Assembly (NCBI GenBank): GCA_015655355.1
Contig: JAATFG010000061.1
Span: forward strand, 1-38,945
DNA: 38,945 bases
Source of the DNA: Lysobacterales bacterium
GTDB lineage: Bacteria; Pseudomonadota; Gammaproteobacteria; Xanthomonadales; Xanthomonadaceae
Direction: 5' to 3'
Part shown: in pieces, positions 1 through 7,985 of the stretch
Layout: each line of letters starts with the position of its first letter
How positions within the stretch are numbered: position 1 is the stretch's first letter
Translations under genes and position numbers: made by a program
Notes under the pieces: generated by a model
What the model saw: only the letters and a program-made list of their open reading frames with translations
Databases searched by the model: none
What the model was told of the DNA's origin: nothing

Positions 1-1341
1 CAGCAGCGAGGTGTCCTGCGTCACCATGCCGATGTTCTCGCGCAGCGAATCCTGCGATAGATCGCGCAGGTCGCTGCCGTCGATGCGGATCGCGCCGCTC
101 TCGACGTCGTGGAAACGCAGCAGCAGGTTCACCAGCGTCGATTTGCCGGCGCCGCTGCGGCCGATCAGGCCGACCTTTTCGCCGGGCGCGATGTGCAAAT
201 CCAGATGATCGATCACGCCGCCGGCCTTGCCGTAGTGGAAGCCGACGCCGTCGAACCTGATGTCGCCGCGCGCGTGCACGAGTTGCCTGGCATCGGGCTT
301 GTCATCGACGGTCGGCGCCAGCGAAATCGAGCCGATGCCGTCCTGCACGGTGCCGATGTTCTCGAACAGCGCGCTCATTTCCCACATCACCCATTGCGAC
401 ATGCCCATCAGGCGCAGCACGAACGCCACCGCCACCGCGATCACGCCGGCGCTGATCGCGCCCTGTTGCCACAGCCACAGGCCGAGCACGCCGACCGAGA
501 ACAGCAGCAGCATGTTGAGCGCGGTATTGCAGGTGTTGACCAGGGTGATCAGGCGCATCTGCCCGTGCACGGTCTGCAGGAAGCCGTCCATCGCTTCGTG
601 CGCGTAGCTTTCCTCGCGCGAGGAGTGCGAAAACAGCTTGACCGTGGCGATGTTGGTGTAGCTGTCGACGATGCGCCCGGTCATGCTCGAGCGCGCGTCG
701 CTCTGTTGTTCGGCGACCTTGTTGAGGCGCGGGATCGCATACGCGAGCAGCAGCGCGTACAGCAGCAGCCAGCCGGCGAACGGCAGCATGAAGCGCCAGT
801 CCTGCGAGGCGGCGACGACCAGCGTGCCGCCGAGATAGACGATCACGTAGTTGAGCACGTCGAGCAGCTTGATGACGGTTTCGCGCACCGCCAGCGAGGT
901 CTGCAGCAGCTTGGTCGCGATGCGCCCGGCGAACTCGTCCTGGAAGTACGACATCGACTGGCGCAGCAGGTAGCGATGCACCTGCCAGCGGATGCGCATC
1001 GGGAAATTGCCGAGCAGGGTCTGGTGGATCACCAGCGAGTTGAGCAGGTTCAGGCCCGGCATCACCAGCAGCACGGCGGCGGCGATCACGATCAGGTGAT
1101 TGCCTTCGTTGGCGAAGAACGCGCCCGGCGTGAACTTGCCCAGTTCGTCGACCAGCGCGCCGGTCCACGCGTACAGCTTCACTTCGAGCAGGGCGATGCA
1201 CGCGGTGCTGATCGCCATGACCAGCAGCCACGGTTCCAGTCCGCGCGTGTAATAGCGGCAGAACGCGTACAGCGTGGTCGGCGGTTGCGTCGGCTTTTCG
1301 GCCGGATACGGGTTGAGGCGGTTCTCGAACCAGCGCAGCAT
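1..1341 (-). CDS. ABC transporter, fused permease/ATP-binding protein (C-terminus beyond window)
   Basis: The first 447 codons of an MsbA/lipid-exporter-like ABC half-transporter are present; the frame runs off base 1 without a stop. About residues 30-330 form a type-1 exporter membrane domain with hydrophobic spans separated by amphipathic linkers. The nucleotide-binding domain follows, with Walker A GRSGAGKST near residues 393-401 and the Q-loop region GMVTQD just before the window edge. Signature motif, Walker B and H-loop lie outside. The start MLRWFENRLNPYP is the first Met of the frame. The gene is divergent from the universal stress protein gene. The substrate cannot be told from sequence; such half-transporters act as inner-membrane homodimers or heterodimers. 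Confidence 0.9.
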   Translation of the reverse strand, partial: MLRWFENRLNPYPAEKPTQPPTTLYAFCRYYTRGLEPWLLVMAISTACIALLEVKLYAWTGALVDELGKFTPGAFFANEGNHLIVIAAAVLLVMPGLNLLNSLVIHQTLLGNFPMRIRWQVHRYLLRQSMSYFQDEFAGRIATKLLQTSLAVRETVIKLLDVLNYVIVYLGGTLVVAASQDWRFMLPFAGWLLLYALLLAYAIPRLNKVAEQQSDARSSMTGRIVDSYTNIATVKLFSHSSREESYAHEAMDGFLQTVHGQMRLITLVNTCNTALNMLLLFSVGVLGLWLWQQGAISAGVIAVAVAFVLRLMGMSQWVMWEMSALFENIGTVQDGIGSISLAPTVDDKPDARQLVHARGDIRFDGVGFHYGKAGGVIDHLDLHIAPGEKVGLIGRSGAGKSTLVNLLLRFHDVESGAIRIDGSDLRDLSQDSLRENIGMVTQDTSLL

Positions 1342-1382
1342 GGGGGAATTCCTGTGCAACGAAAGCCGCGATTATCGCGCGT

Positions 1383-1441
1383 CGCGCCGGCGTTTGCCCG
1401 GCGCGCGGCGGCGTATGATTTCAATCAATGCAGGCGCCTGC
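1383..1441. other. Inverted repeats in the divergent ABC/usp intergenic region
   Basis: Two perfect symmetries lie between the divergent genes. One is an 8-bp stem CGCGCCGG/CCGGCGCG with a 7-nt loop (1383-1405). The other is a 12-bp palindrome GCAGGCGCCTGC (1430-1441), whose half-site CAGGCGC recurs directly afterwards. The second lies between a possible -10 (TATGAT, 1414-1419) and the usp start, so it could be an operator or a leader hairpin. GC-rich DNA often yields such symmetry by chance. Confidence 0.3.
1414..1419 (+). promoter_or_regulatory. Possible -10 box of the universal stress protein gene
   Basis: TATGAT matches the sigma70 -10 consensus at five of six positions in an otherwise GC-rich stretch, about 75 bp before the usp start. 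No good -35 is visible at 16-18 bp; TTTGCC at 1393-1398 lies 15 bp upstream. Confidence 0.35.
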
Positions 1442-1494
1442 AAACAGGCGCGCAATGGCCGCACGATTTCTTCGCCAACGTAAGGAGCAGTGCC

Positions 1495-1941
1495 ATGTAC
1501 GAGCGCATCCTGGTCGCCACCGACGGTTCCGAGCTGGCCGGCAAGGGCCTGCGGGAAGCCCTGAAACTGGCCAAGACCTGCGGCGGCAGGCTCGACATCG
1601 TCACCGTGTCCGAGCCGTGGGCCATCGGCATGTACGACGCGATGGGCTGGACCGTCGGCTACGAGGCCACGCCCGAATACCGCGAAACCCGCGAAAAGCT
1701 GGCGCAGGACATCCTGAAGCCGGCGTTGGCCACGGCGAAGACGGCGGGCGTCGAGGCGCAAGGCCACCACGTGCCCGACCATTACGCCGGCGAAGGCATC
1801 CTCGCCCAGGCCGACGCGTTGAAAAGCGAGGTGATCGTGATGGCGTCGCATGGCCGCCGCGGCGTCGGCAAGCTGCTGCTCGGCAGCCAGACGCAATACG
1901 TGCTCACCCACGGGACGATTCCGGTATTGGTGATTCGCTGA
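1495..1941 (+). CDS. Universal stress protein, UspA family
   Basis: A single-domain 148-residue Usp with the Rossmann-like start YERILVATDGSE and the C-terminal nucleotide-loop motif SHGRRGVGKLLLGS. That motif fits the G-x9-G-S part of the ATP-binding signature of MJ0577-type Usps; the first Gly of the extended motif is Ala here. Family members are cytoplasmic dimers induced by stress or growth arrest. The ATG at 1495 is preceded by a good ribosome site (aaggag). The gene stands alone, divergent from the ABC exporter and followed by a REP doublet. Nothing shows which stress it answers. Confidence 0.93.
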   Translation: MYERILVATDGSELAGKGLREALKLAKTCGGRLDIVTVSEPWAIGMYDAMGWTVGYEATPEYRETREKLAQDILKPALATAKTAGVEAQGHHVPDHYAGEGILAQADALKSEVIVMASHGRRGVGKLLLGSQTQYVLTHGTIPVLVIR

Positions 1942-1977
1942 AGCGAATCGCCGCCCGTCCTCGTGATCCGCTGAGCC

Positions 1978-2070
1978 GTCATTCCGGCGAAAGCCGGAAT
2001 CCAGTGCCTTGCGTGAAGCGAGCCGTCATCCGATCGAAAGTCGCTGGATTCCGGCTTTCGCCGGAATGAC
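1978..2070. repeat. REP doublet (BIME-like), copy 1
   Basis: Two inverted halves of about 27 nt face each other across a spacer of about 40 nt. The left half is GTCATTCCGGCGAAAGCCGG followed by AATCCAG; the right is its complement, ending in CCGGAATGAC. Each half is itself a short palindrome with a GAAA-type loop. Related units occur at 17299, 29103 and 31856. It sits just after the usp gene and could act as a transcript-end hairpin. Confidence 0.9.
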
Positions 2071-2164
2071 GAAGAATGTTGCAACGCCGGCTTCCATTGG
2101 TGACGTTTTTCCGCAACGCATGGCGCGGCATCATGCGCACTCCAATCACGCAAGAAGAATTGCA

Positions 2165-3262
2165 ATGACCACTCTGTTCGACCCGCTCAAGGCCGGCGAC
2201 ATCGCGCTCGCCAACCGCATTGTGATGGCACCGCTTACGCGCAATCGCTCGCCGAACGCGGTGCCGCCGCCGCGGGTGGCCACGTACTACGCGCAGCGCG
2301 CGAGCGCCGGCCTGCTGGTCAGCGAAGGTACCGCGATCAGCCACCAGGGCCAGGGCTATGCCGACGTGCCCGGCCTGTACGCGCCGGAACAGATCGAAGG
2401 CTGGAAGCGCGTCACCGCCGCGGTGCACGAGAAGGGCGGCAAGATCGTCACCCAGTTGTGGCACGTCGGCCGCGCTTCGCACGCGTCGTTGCAGCCCAAT
2501 GGCGGCGCACCGGTCGCGCCGAGCGCATTGCGCGCCAACAGCAAGACCTACGTGATCGATGCCGACGGCGGCAAGTTCGTCGACACCTCGACCCCGCGCG
2601 CGCTGGAAACAGGCGAAATCCCCGGCATCCTCGACGATTACCGCAAGGCCGCGCAGGCCGCGATCGAAGCCGGCTTCGACGGCGTGGAAATCCACGGCGC
2701 CAACGGTTATCTGGTCGACCAGTTCCTGCGTTCGTCCAGCAACGCGCGCACGGACGAATACGGCGGCAGCATCGACAACCGCGTGCGCTTCCTCGGCGAA
2801 GTGGTCGCGGCGGTGGCCGGCGCGATCGGCGGCGGCAGGACCGGCATCCGCATTTCGCCGGTGACGCCGGCCAACGACGTGTCCGACCCGGATCCGCAAC
2901 CGTTGTTCGAGGCGGTGGTACGCAAGTTGGCGCAGTACGGGCTTGCATTCGTGCACGTGATCGAAGGCGCGACCGGCGGCCCGCGCGACAACCTCGCGTT
3001 CGATTACGTCGCGTTGAAGGCGGCGTACCGCGATGCCGGCGGCAACGGCGCGTGGATCGTCAACAACGGCTACACCGGCGAGACGGCGGAAGCGGCGGTC
3101 GAATCCGGCTACGCCGACGCGGTAGCGTTCGGCAAGGCCTTCATCAGCAATCCCGATCTGGTGCGCCGCCTGCGCGAAAAGGCGCCGCTCAACGAGTGGA
3201 AGCAGCCGCTGTTCTACGGTGGCGGCGACGAAGGCTACATCGACTATCCGTTCCTGCCGTGA
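2165..3262 (+). CDS. Old Yellow Enzyme family alkene reductase (NADH:flavin oxidoreductase)
   Basis: A 365-residue FMN-dependent TIM-barrel ene-reductase resembling NemA/XenB. It begins LFDPLKAGDIALANRIVMAP, as typical OYEs do. The substrate-binding His-Asn pair is in HGANGYLVDQF near residue 177, and the following Tyr is the usual proton donor. LWHVGRASH near residue 98 and the NARTDEYGGSIDNR segment are also family hallmarks. Such enzymes reduce electron-poor C=C bonds or nitro compounds with NAD(P)H; the natural substrate is unknown. The ATG at 2165 follows an A/G-rich stretch. It is monocistronic, bounded by a REP doublet and a terminator. Confidence 0.95.
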   Translation: MTTLFDPLKAGDIALANRIVMAPLTRNRSPNAVPPPRVATYYAQRASAGLLVSEGTAISHQGQGYADVPGLYAPEQIEGWKRVTAAVHEKGGKIVTQLWHVGRASHASLQPNGGAPVAPSALRANSKTYVIDADGGKFVDTSTPRALETGEIPGILDDYRKAAQAAIEAGFDGVEIHGANGYLVDQFLRSSSNARTDEYGGSIDNRVRFLGEVVAAVAGAIGGGRTGIRISPVTPANDVSDPDPQPLFEAVVRKLAQYGLAFVHVIEGATGGPRDNLAFDYVALKAAYRDAGGNGAWIVNNGYTGETAEAAVESGYADAVAFGKAFISNPDLVRRLREKAPLNEWKQPLFYGGGDEGYIDYPFLP

Positions 3263-3282
3263 GGCTTGCGGAGCGCTGAAAG

Positions 3283-3308
3283 AAAAAGCGGGCGAAAGCC
3301 CGCTTTTT
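3283..3308. terminator. Bidirectional intrinsic terminator
   Basis: A perfect 11-bp stem AAAAAGCGGGC/GCCCGCTTTTT with a GAAA tetraloop. A-tract and T-tract on either side let it serve both the plus-strand ene-reductase gene and the minus-strand MAPEG/hem operon, which converge here. Its right edge overlaps the MAPEG stop codon by one base. Confidence 0.9.
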
Positions 3309-3706
3309 CATGCCGACAGCAGAAGCCTTGCCCACATGCCTAGCACGGCGAGGAAGTTGAGGGTGAAAACCAGTCCGCGCAAACGCACGTTGCGGGTCAG
3401 GATTTGCACGGCGCTGTGCAGAAGCCGTCCGGCGACGAATATCCATGCCAGCCATGACAGCAAGTGATCCGTGGCAAGGTGTTCAAGCGTTGCCAGCAGG
3501 CAGGCCGCGTAGAAGAACAGCGGCCACTCGAATTGGTTGGAAAGATTCGCGCTGATGCGCGGTTCGTGGCTTGCGAAGGGATTGGTGCCATCCGGGTTGC
3601 GACCGATCCCCCAGATGGAAGGTGCGCGGGCAACGGTCAGCATTACGTACAGGAATGCGGCCAGGCCGACATGAACCGCCATCGGACATATCAGTGGATT
3701 CGACAT
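3308..3706 (-). CDS. MAPEG family membrane protein
   Basis: 132 residues with about four hydrophobic helices: HVGLAAFLYVMLTVARA at the N-terminus, a central WPLFFYAACLLATL, LSWLAWIFVAGRLLHSAV, and a last span FTLNFLAVLGMWARLLL. Size and layout fit the MAPEG superfamily (membrane-associated eicosanoid/glutathione metabolism), where bacterial members are mostly uncharacterised and may bind glutathione. The start ATG directly abuts the hemY stop with no gap, so it is translated as the last gene of the hem operon. A second MAPEG paralogue is at 25144-25530. Confidence 0.85.
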   Translation of the reverse strand: MSNPLICPMAVHVGLAAFLYVMLTVARAPSIWGIGRNPDGTNPFASHEPRISANLSNQFEWPLFFYAACLLATLEHLATDHLLSWLAWIFVAGRLLHSAVQILTRNVRLRGLVFTLNFLAVLGMWARLLLSA

Positions 3707-4465
3707 TCAGTTCCCCAAGCGCGGAATTCCGTTCTCGTCGTGGACCACGGCGGCGGGCGTGGGCGATTCGAGCGCAGCCTGCCTGGCGAGCGATGCTTCG
3801 AGCGCGTCGTATTCGGCCTTCGACAACGCACGTTCCTCCTTGACCGCAGGCAGCAGGTACTGCGCTTCGGCAGCGCGATGCAGGGCGGCGAGCGCTTGCG
3901 CCTGGATCACCAGCGCGCGTGGCAGCGGCGGCTGGCCGGCGGTCAATTGCAGCGCGTCGAGCGCGGCTTGCGGTTGTTGTTGCGCCAGTGCGATCTCGGC
4001 GCGGGCGATCGCATGCACTTGCGGATGGGCGGATTCGAGCGATTGCAGGTGCGCTTGCGTGGCCGCATCGTCGCCGCGCGCATTCGCGGCGCGCGCGGCG
4101 TGCAGCAGCGCGAGGCTGCCGACTTCATCGTCGCCCGATGCCTGTTGCAGCAGTTTCTCCGCGTGCTGCCACTGGCCGAAGTGCAGCGCGTGCAGGCCTT
4201 CGATCAGCTTGCCGCGCGCCTGCTTGCGGCGCTTGCGCCGCCACGCGCGCAGCGGCGAGGTGATCGCCTGCCACAACAGCCACAGCAGCAGCGCGGCGAT
4301 CAGCAGCGCCAGCGCGGCGCCGGGCAGCGAGGCGTGCAATTCCCAGCCACGGCTGCGTACCAGCACTTCGCCATAGCGTTGCGCCTCGGCGCTCAACCAC
4401 GACGCGCCGAGCAAGGCCAGCAACAGGAGGACGGCGAGTACGGCAACGATGCGCCAGGTTTTCAT
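3707..4465 (-). CDS. hemY: HemY-like protein, short form
   Basis: 252 residues: two N-terminal membrane helices (residues about 5-25 and 47-70), then a basic stretch and TPR-like helices (FGQWQHAEKLLQQAS, LALLHAARAANARGDD). This is the HemY_N architecture, an inner-membrane protein linked to haem/porphyrin synthesis of unclear biochemical role. E. coli HemY has about 400 residues; here homology seems to stop near EERALSKAEYDALEASLA, followed by a short unrelated tail. No out-of-frame continuation is seen because the MAPEG gene starts at the next base. The start overlaps the hemX stop (ATGA). Confidence 0.85.
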   Translation of the reverse strand: MKTWRIVAVLAVLLLLALLGASWLSAEAQRYGEVLVRSRGWELHASLPGAALALLIAALLLWLLWQAITSPLRAWRRKRRKQARGKLIEGLHALHFGQWQHAEKLLQQASGDDEVGSLALLHAARAANARGDDAATQAHLQSLESAHPQVHAIARAEIALAQQQPQAALDALQLTAGQPPLPRALVIQAQALAALHRAAEAQYLLPAVKEERALSKAEYDALEASLARQAALESPTPAAVVHDENGIPRLGN

Positions 4466-5526
4466 CGGGAAGACTCCTTGCCGTCGGTACGGCTGTCCAC
4501 GGATTTGTCGGCGGCCGGCGTGCTCGGGCCGATCGGTGCGCGCGCTTCGCTGCGGTAGTCGCGCAACTGCTGCAGGGTACTGCCGAGCAGTGGCGTGTCC
4601 ACGCGCAACGGCGTTTCGCGCAGCGCGGCGAGCGTCTCACGCTGCTTGTCCAGTGCATCGCTCTGCGCCCACAGTTGCGGCAGCCAGGCGTCGATACGGT
4701 GCAATGAGTCGGCGAATGCGGGTTTGTCGTCGCGTTCCAGCGCCGCGCGGGCGAGGGCGAATTCGACATGCAGCGCCGCTTCGCCGACCGCACGGTCGCG
4801 CGCCGACAACAGCGAGGCGTCGTCGGTCTTGCGGATGTCGACCAGCGGCGCGAGCACGCGCTGCCAGGCCGGGCGCTGCGGGGTGATTTGCGCCTGCGCG
4901 GCACCGAGCTTCTGCAGCGCCTGTTCGATGGCGTCGAGCTGCGCGGCGAGCGTCGCATGCGGGCCGGCGCCGAGCTGGTCGAGCGCGTCGCGTTCCTGTT
5001 CCAGCGTCTGCCGCACGTTGAGCAGGGTCGGATCATCGAGGCCGTTCAGCGCACCATCGGCGAGTTTGTAGGCGCGTTTGGCGCCATCGAGATCGCCGGC
5101 GATCTGCAGGCGTTGCTGGCCGAGCGAGAGCAGCAGTTCGGCTTCGTCCAGGCGCAGCGCTTCGGCGCCGTGGCGGCGCGGGTCGGCGAGCTTGGCCAGG
5201 TTTTCCTCGACCAGGGTGCTGCGCTGGCCGAGGCCGAGCACTTCGTCGCGCAGCACGCGGTTGGTCGCAGCGTTGTCCTGCAGGCGCTGGCCTTGCGCGC
5301 GCAGATCGTCGCGCAAGCCGTCGTCGCGCCGTTCCAGTGCATCGAGGCGCTGCTCGGCGACGTCCAGGCGCGTGCCCGAATGGCTGCGATGCGCATACCA
5401 CGCTTGCCACAGTTGCCACGCGACCAGCACCAGCACCGCGATGCCCAGCAACGGCAGCAGCAGTTGCCGGCGGCGGTGCGCCGGCGTGGTTTCGTCGAGA
5501 TCGTCGCGCACGCCTTCGAAGTCCAT
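4462..5526 (-). CDS. hemX: HemX-like membrane protein
   Basis: 354 residues. A short cytoplasmic N-terminus is followed by one membrane anchor (LLLPLLGIAVLVLVAWQLW, residues about 22-41) and a long periplasmic part rich in heptad-like coiled coil (LDVAEQRLDALERRDDGLRD and onward). This is the HemX family, often mislabelled uroporphyrinogen-III C-methyltransferase; the methyltransferase domain is absent. It lies between hemD (9 nt upstream) and hemY (4-nt overlap) in the E. coli order hemD-X-Y. The exact function in tetrapyrrole synthesis is unproven. Confidence 0.9.
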   Translation of the reverse strand: MDFEGVRDDLDETTPAHRRRQLLLPLLGIAVLVLVAWQLWQAWYAHRSHSGTRLDVAEQRLDALERRDDGLRDDLRAQGQRLQDNAATNRVLRDEVLGLGQRSTLVEENLAKLADPRRHGAEALRLDEAELLLSLGQQRLQIAGDLDGAKRAYKLADGALNGLDDPTLLNVRQTLEQERDALDQLGAGPHATLAAQLDAIEQALQKLGAAQAQITPQRPAWQRVLAPLVDIRKTDDASLLSARDRAVGEAALHVEFALARAALERDDKPAFADSLHRIDAWLPQLWAQSDALDKQRETLAALRETPLRVDTPLLGSTLQQLRDYRSEARAPIGPSTPAADKSVDSRTDGKESSR

Positions 5527-5535
5527 GCGTCGATG

Positions 5536-6294
5536 TTAGCCGAGATGCACGCATTGCGCGGCCGCGTGCGCGAGCTGTGCAGGCCGCGGACCCGCGGCCT
5601 GCGCGATGCGGGAGAAACCGAGCGCGTGCGCGAGTTGCCGCAGGCGCGTGCTGGCGACGACGGCCGGATGATGCAACAGCAACAGGCGGTCGGCATCGTC
5701 GAGTTGCGCGAACAGCACCTGCAGCGCTTCACCGCTGCTGACCAGCACGGCGGCCGGCGCATCGAGTTCGCGCATTGTCTGCAGTGCGTGCGCGGAAACG
5801 GGAATGCGCGCACGCGCGTACACGTCGGCGCGAACGATGCGCGCGCCGCGCGCGCGCAATGCGGCGGCGATCAGGTCGCGGCCGCCGGGCGCGGTGACCA
5901 GGCCGACTTCGTCCGCGTGCAGCAGGGCAGGGAGTTCGAGCAGGCCTTCGCTGTCCATGCGCCGCGGATGCTGCACGGTGTCGATGCCTGCGCGGTGCAG
6001 CGCCTGCGCGGTGCCGGCGCCGAGCGCCAGTACCTGCCGTTGCCCGCGAATGTGCAAGGGTTGCAGGGCCTGCGCGAATTTCACCGCCGCCGGGCTGGTG
6101 AACACGACGACGTCGCAGGCGAGCGCGGCCTGCAGTTGCGTGCGGATTTCGCCGCCGGTGCGCGCCTGCAGCCTCCATGGCGACAGCGCCAGCAGTTTCG
6201 CGCCATGCCGGCGCGCGGCGGTGCGCACGGCGTCGTGCCCGCCCTGCGGACGCAGCGAGATGACGTACCATGCGCGGCGTTTGTTGGCGCTCAT
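5536..6294 (-). CDS. hemD: Uroporphyrinogen-III synthase
   Basis: 252 residues with the bilobal HemD fold: an N-terminal lobe with WYVISLRPQGGHD, a linker, and the recognisable VVFTSPAAVKFAQAL and VGLVTAPGGRDLI segments; the C-terminal part has PAAVLVSSGEALQVLF. It cyclises hydroxymethylbilane to uroporphyrinogen III in the cytoplasm. The start MSANKRRAWYV was chosen because homology begins there; the frame stays open upstream but crosses into the divergent thioesterase gene. hemC, its usual partner, is not in the window. It leads a minus-strand operon hemD-hemX-hemY-MAPEG. Confidence 0.93.
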   Translation of the reverse strand: MSANKRRAWYVISLRPQGGHDAVRTAARRHGAKLLALSPWRLQARTGGEIRTQLQAALACDVVVFTSPAAVKFAQALQPLHIRGQRQVLALGAGTAQALHRAGIDTVQHPRRMDSEGLLELPALLHADEVGLVTAPGGRDLIAAALRARGARIVRADVYARARIPVSAHALQTMRELDAPAAVLVSSGEALQVLFAQLDDADRLLLLHHPAVVASTRLRQLAHALGFSRIAQAAGPRPAQLAHAAAQCVHLG

Positions 6295-6322
6295 CCGCAC
6301 ATTATCCGCAAGGCAGGCAGGA

Positions 6323-6784
6323 ATGTCGCAATACCAGGCTGCATTGGAACCTTTGCGCACGCTGTTCGCGGCGATGCCGCCGGTGGCGGCGCTGGGTGTC
6401 GAGGCCGTGGATTTCGATGGCGAGCGTCTGCACTTGCGCGCGCCGCTGGCGGCGAATGTCAACGACAAGGGCAGCGCGTTCGGCGGCAGCCTGGCCGCTT
6501 TGATGACCGTGGCCGGATGGGCGTTGCTGACCTTGCGCCTGTGGCAACTCGGCATCGAGGCCGAAGTCTATGTCGCCGACAGCAGCATCAGGTATCTCGC
6601 GCCGCTGCATGCCGACCTGGCGGCGAGCGCGTGGCTGGACGACGCACGCGACTGGGACGGCTTCGTCGCCACCTTGCGCGAACGCGGCCGCGCAAGGTTG
6701 AAGGTGGCCGCGCAGGTGGGCCTGCCCGAAGGCGGTGCCGCAAGCGCGATGCAGGCACGGTTCGTCGCGTTCGCGAAACGCTAA
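6323..6784 (+). CDS. YiiD_C-type thioesterase (hotdog fold)
   Basis: 153 residues matching the putative thioesterase domain found at the C-terminus of E. coli YiiD. Features are the hotdog-like segment NDKGSAFGGSLAALMTVAGW (residues about 50-69), then VYVADSSIRYLAPLHADLAA. The Asn-rich loop before the FGGS helix is the usual catalytic/CoA-binding region. The substrate is probably an acyl-CoA or acyl-ACP, but unknown. The ATG at 6323 has only a weak ribosome site (gcagga) and lies 28 bp from the divergent hemD start, so the two promoters share the short gap or overlap the coding ends. Confidence 0.82.
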   Translation: MSQYQAALEPLRTLFAAMPPVAALGVEAVDFDGERLHLRAPLAANVNDKGSAFGGSLAALMTVAGWALLTLRLWQLGIEAEVYVADSSIRYLAPLHADLAASAWLDDARDWDGFVATLRERGRARLKVAAQVGLPEGGAASAMQARFVAFAKR

Positions 6785-6814
6785 TATCGGGGCAATCCCG
6801 TTGTCGGCCCCGCC

Positions 6815-7237
6815 ATGAACAAGAGCCTCGTCCGCCTGCTCGCGCTGTTGCTGCTGGCCGTTTTCGCCGCAGCGCCAGCCTTCGCCGCGAAGAAGGAAAA
6901 GCAGTTGCAGGAATCGATGGACGCTTATGCGACGGCGTTGCGCTGGAGCAATTTCGACCAAGCGCAGCAGTTCGTCGATCCGGTGTACCGGCAGGCGCAT
7001 CCGCTCAGCGGCCTGGAACTGCAGCGCTACGCGCAGCTGGAGATTTCCGGCTACGGCGATCAGGGCATGGTGCAGGCGCCGGATGGCGACGTGGTGCGCA
7101 ACGTCGAGTTGCGGGTGATCAACCGGCACACCCAGGTCGAGCGCATCGTGCATTGCGTCGAACGCTGGCATTACGACGCGGACGCGGGGCGCTGGTGGCA
7201 AATCGGCGGCTTGCCGGATTTGTGGCAGGGCGAGTAA
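6815..7237 (+). CDS. Small exported protein of unknown function
   Basis: 140 residues with a clear Sec signal peptide (LLALLLLAVFAAAPAFA, predicted cleavage after AFA-A near residue 24). The mature part is a compact alpha+beta domain: ESMDAYATALRWSNFDQAQQ, then strands ending in VERIVHCVERWHYD and GRWWQIGGLPDLW. It resembles NTF2/SnoaL-like periplasmic domains in layout, which is only an inference. A similar protein is conserved in xanthomonads as far as I recall. It lies 30 bp after the thioesterase and 79 bp before the rhodanese gene. Confidence 0.8.
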   Translation: MNKSLVRLLALLLLAVFAAAPAFAAKKEKQLQESMDAYATALRWSNFDQAQQFVDPVYRQAHPLSGLELQRYAQLEISGYGDQGMVQAPDGDVVRNVELRVINRHTQVERIVHCVERWHYDADAGRWWQIGGLPDLWQGE

Positions 7238-7316
7238 CGGTAAGCGTAGTACGGCGTGTTTCGCCGGGCCAATATGCGACAATCGCGTTTTTCCGCTGTT
7301 CCGACCGAATCTCGCC

Positions 7317-7754
7317 GTGGATTTCCAGACCCTCAAGGCCTTCGTCGCCGCCAACCCGCTGCCGGCGCTGATCTTCGCCGGCCTCACCGTCGCCCTCGTC
7401 GTCAACGAACTGGCCGGCCTGTTCCGCGGCTACAAGGCGTTGGTGCCGGCGCAACTGACCGGCCTGATCAATCGCGAGGACGCGCTGGTGATCGACCTGT
7501 CGGCCAGCGCCGATTTCGAGAAGGGCCACATTGCCGGCAGCAAGAACGTGCAGGCCAGCGCCTTCGGTCCCGACAGCAAGCCACTGAATGGTGCCGACAA
7601 GGCGCGTCCGGTGGTGCTGACGTGCCGCAGCGGCAATGCCTCGGCCGATGCGGCGAAGAAGTTGCACAAGGCGGGCTTCTCGCGCGTGTACTGGCTCGAA
7701 GGCGGCGTCGCCGCGTGGCAGCAGGCGGAATTGCCGCTGGTCAAGGGCCGCTGA
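7317..7754 (+). CDS. yibN: Rhodanese-domain membrane protein, YibN-like
   Basis: 145 residues: one N-terminal membrane helix (LPALIFAGLTVALVVNELAG) then a rhodanese domain with the active-site loop VLTCRSGNAS, whose Cys would carry persulfide sulfur. The start codon is GTG at 7317. Size, N-terminal anchor and position upstream of secB-gpsA match E. coli YibN. In E. coli grxC lies between yibN and secB; here that place holds a non-coding inverted repeat. Its sulfur acceptor is unknown. Confidence 0.9.
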   Translation: MDFQTLKAFVAANPLPALIFAGLTVALVVNELAGLFRGYKALVPAQLTGLINREDALVIDLSASADFEKGHIAGSKNVQASAFGPDSKPLNGADKARPVVLTCRSGNASADAAKKLHKAGFSRVYWLEGGVAAWQQAELPLVKGR

Positions 7755-7762
7755 GAGATTTT

Positions 7763-7900
7763 CCCCTCTCCCCTCATGGGAGAGGGACAGCGTGCGCGGC
7801 ACGCAGGGAGCGGGGTCGGCTTTTCGCGCAGAGCATGCTCGCTTCGCTCGCGCGCCCTCTCCCGGCGCTTCGCGCCACCCTCTCCCACGAGGGGAGAGGG
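7763..7900. repeat. CTCTCCC-type inverted repeat element, copy A
   Basis: A non-coding element of about 138 bp bounded by inverted CCTCTCCC/GGGAGAGG blocks (CCCCTCTCCCCTCATGGGAG at the left; CTCTCCCACGAGGGGAGAG at the right). Between them are small internal hairpins such as GCGCTTCGCGC. A related element in opposite orientation is at 25573-25694, sharing about 65 bp at near identity. It can fold into a cruciform or strong RNA hairpin between yibN and secB. Confidence 0.85.
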
Positions 7901-7985
7901 TAACCGCGGCACATGACTTGAATTCGGCGACCGCCGCCTTCATGCCATAATCGCCTTCTTTTTCCCCGTTTTCGGAGCACGCGCA

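Noticed and set aside
1978-2070. REP doublet as an insertion sequence end or CRISPR repeat
   Set aside because: No transposase and no regular spacers; copies are isolated pairs far apart.
4768-7371. Long plus-strand open frame (867 codons) across the hem operon
   Set aside because: It lies antisense to hemD/hemX and over the thioesterase, has the Arg/Gln/Ala/His-rich composition typical of antisense reading of GC-rich genes, and shows no family motif.
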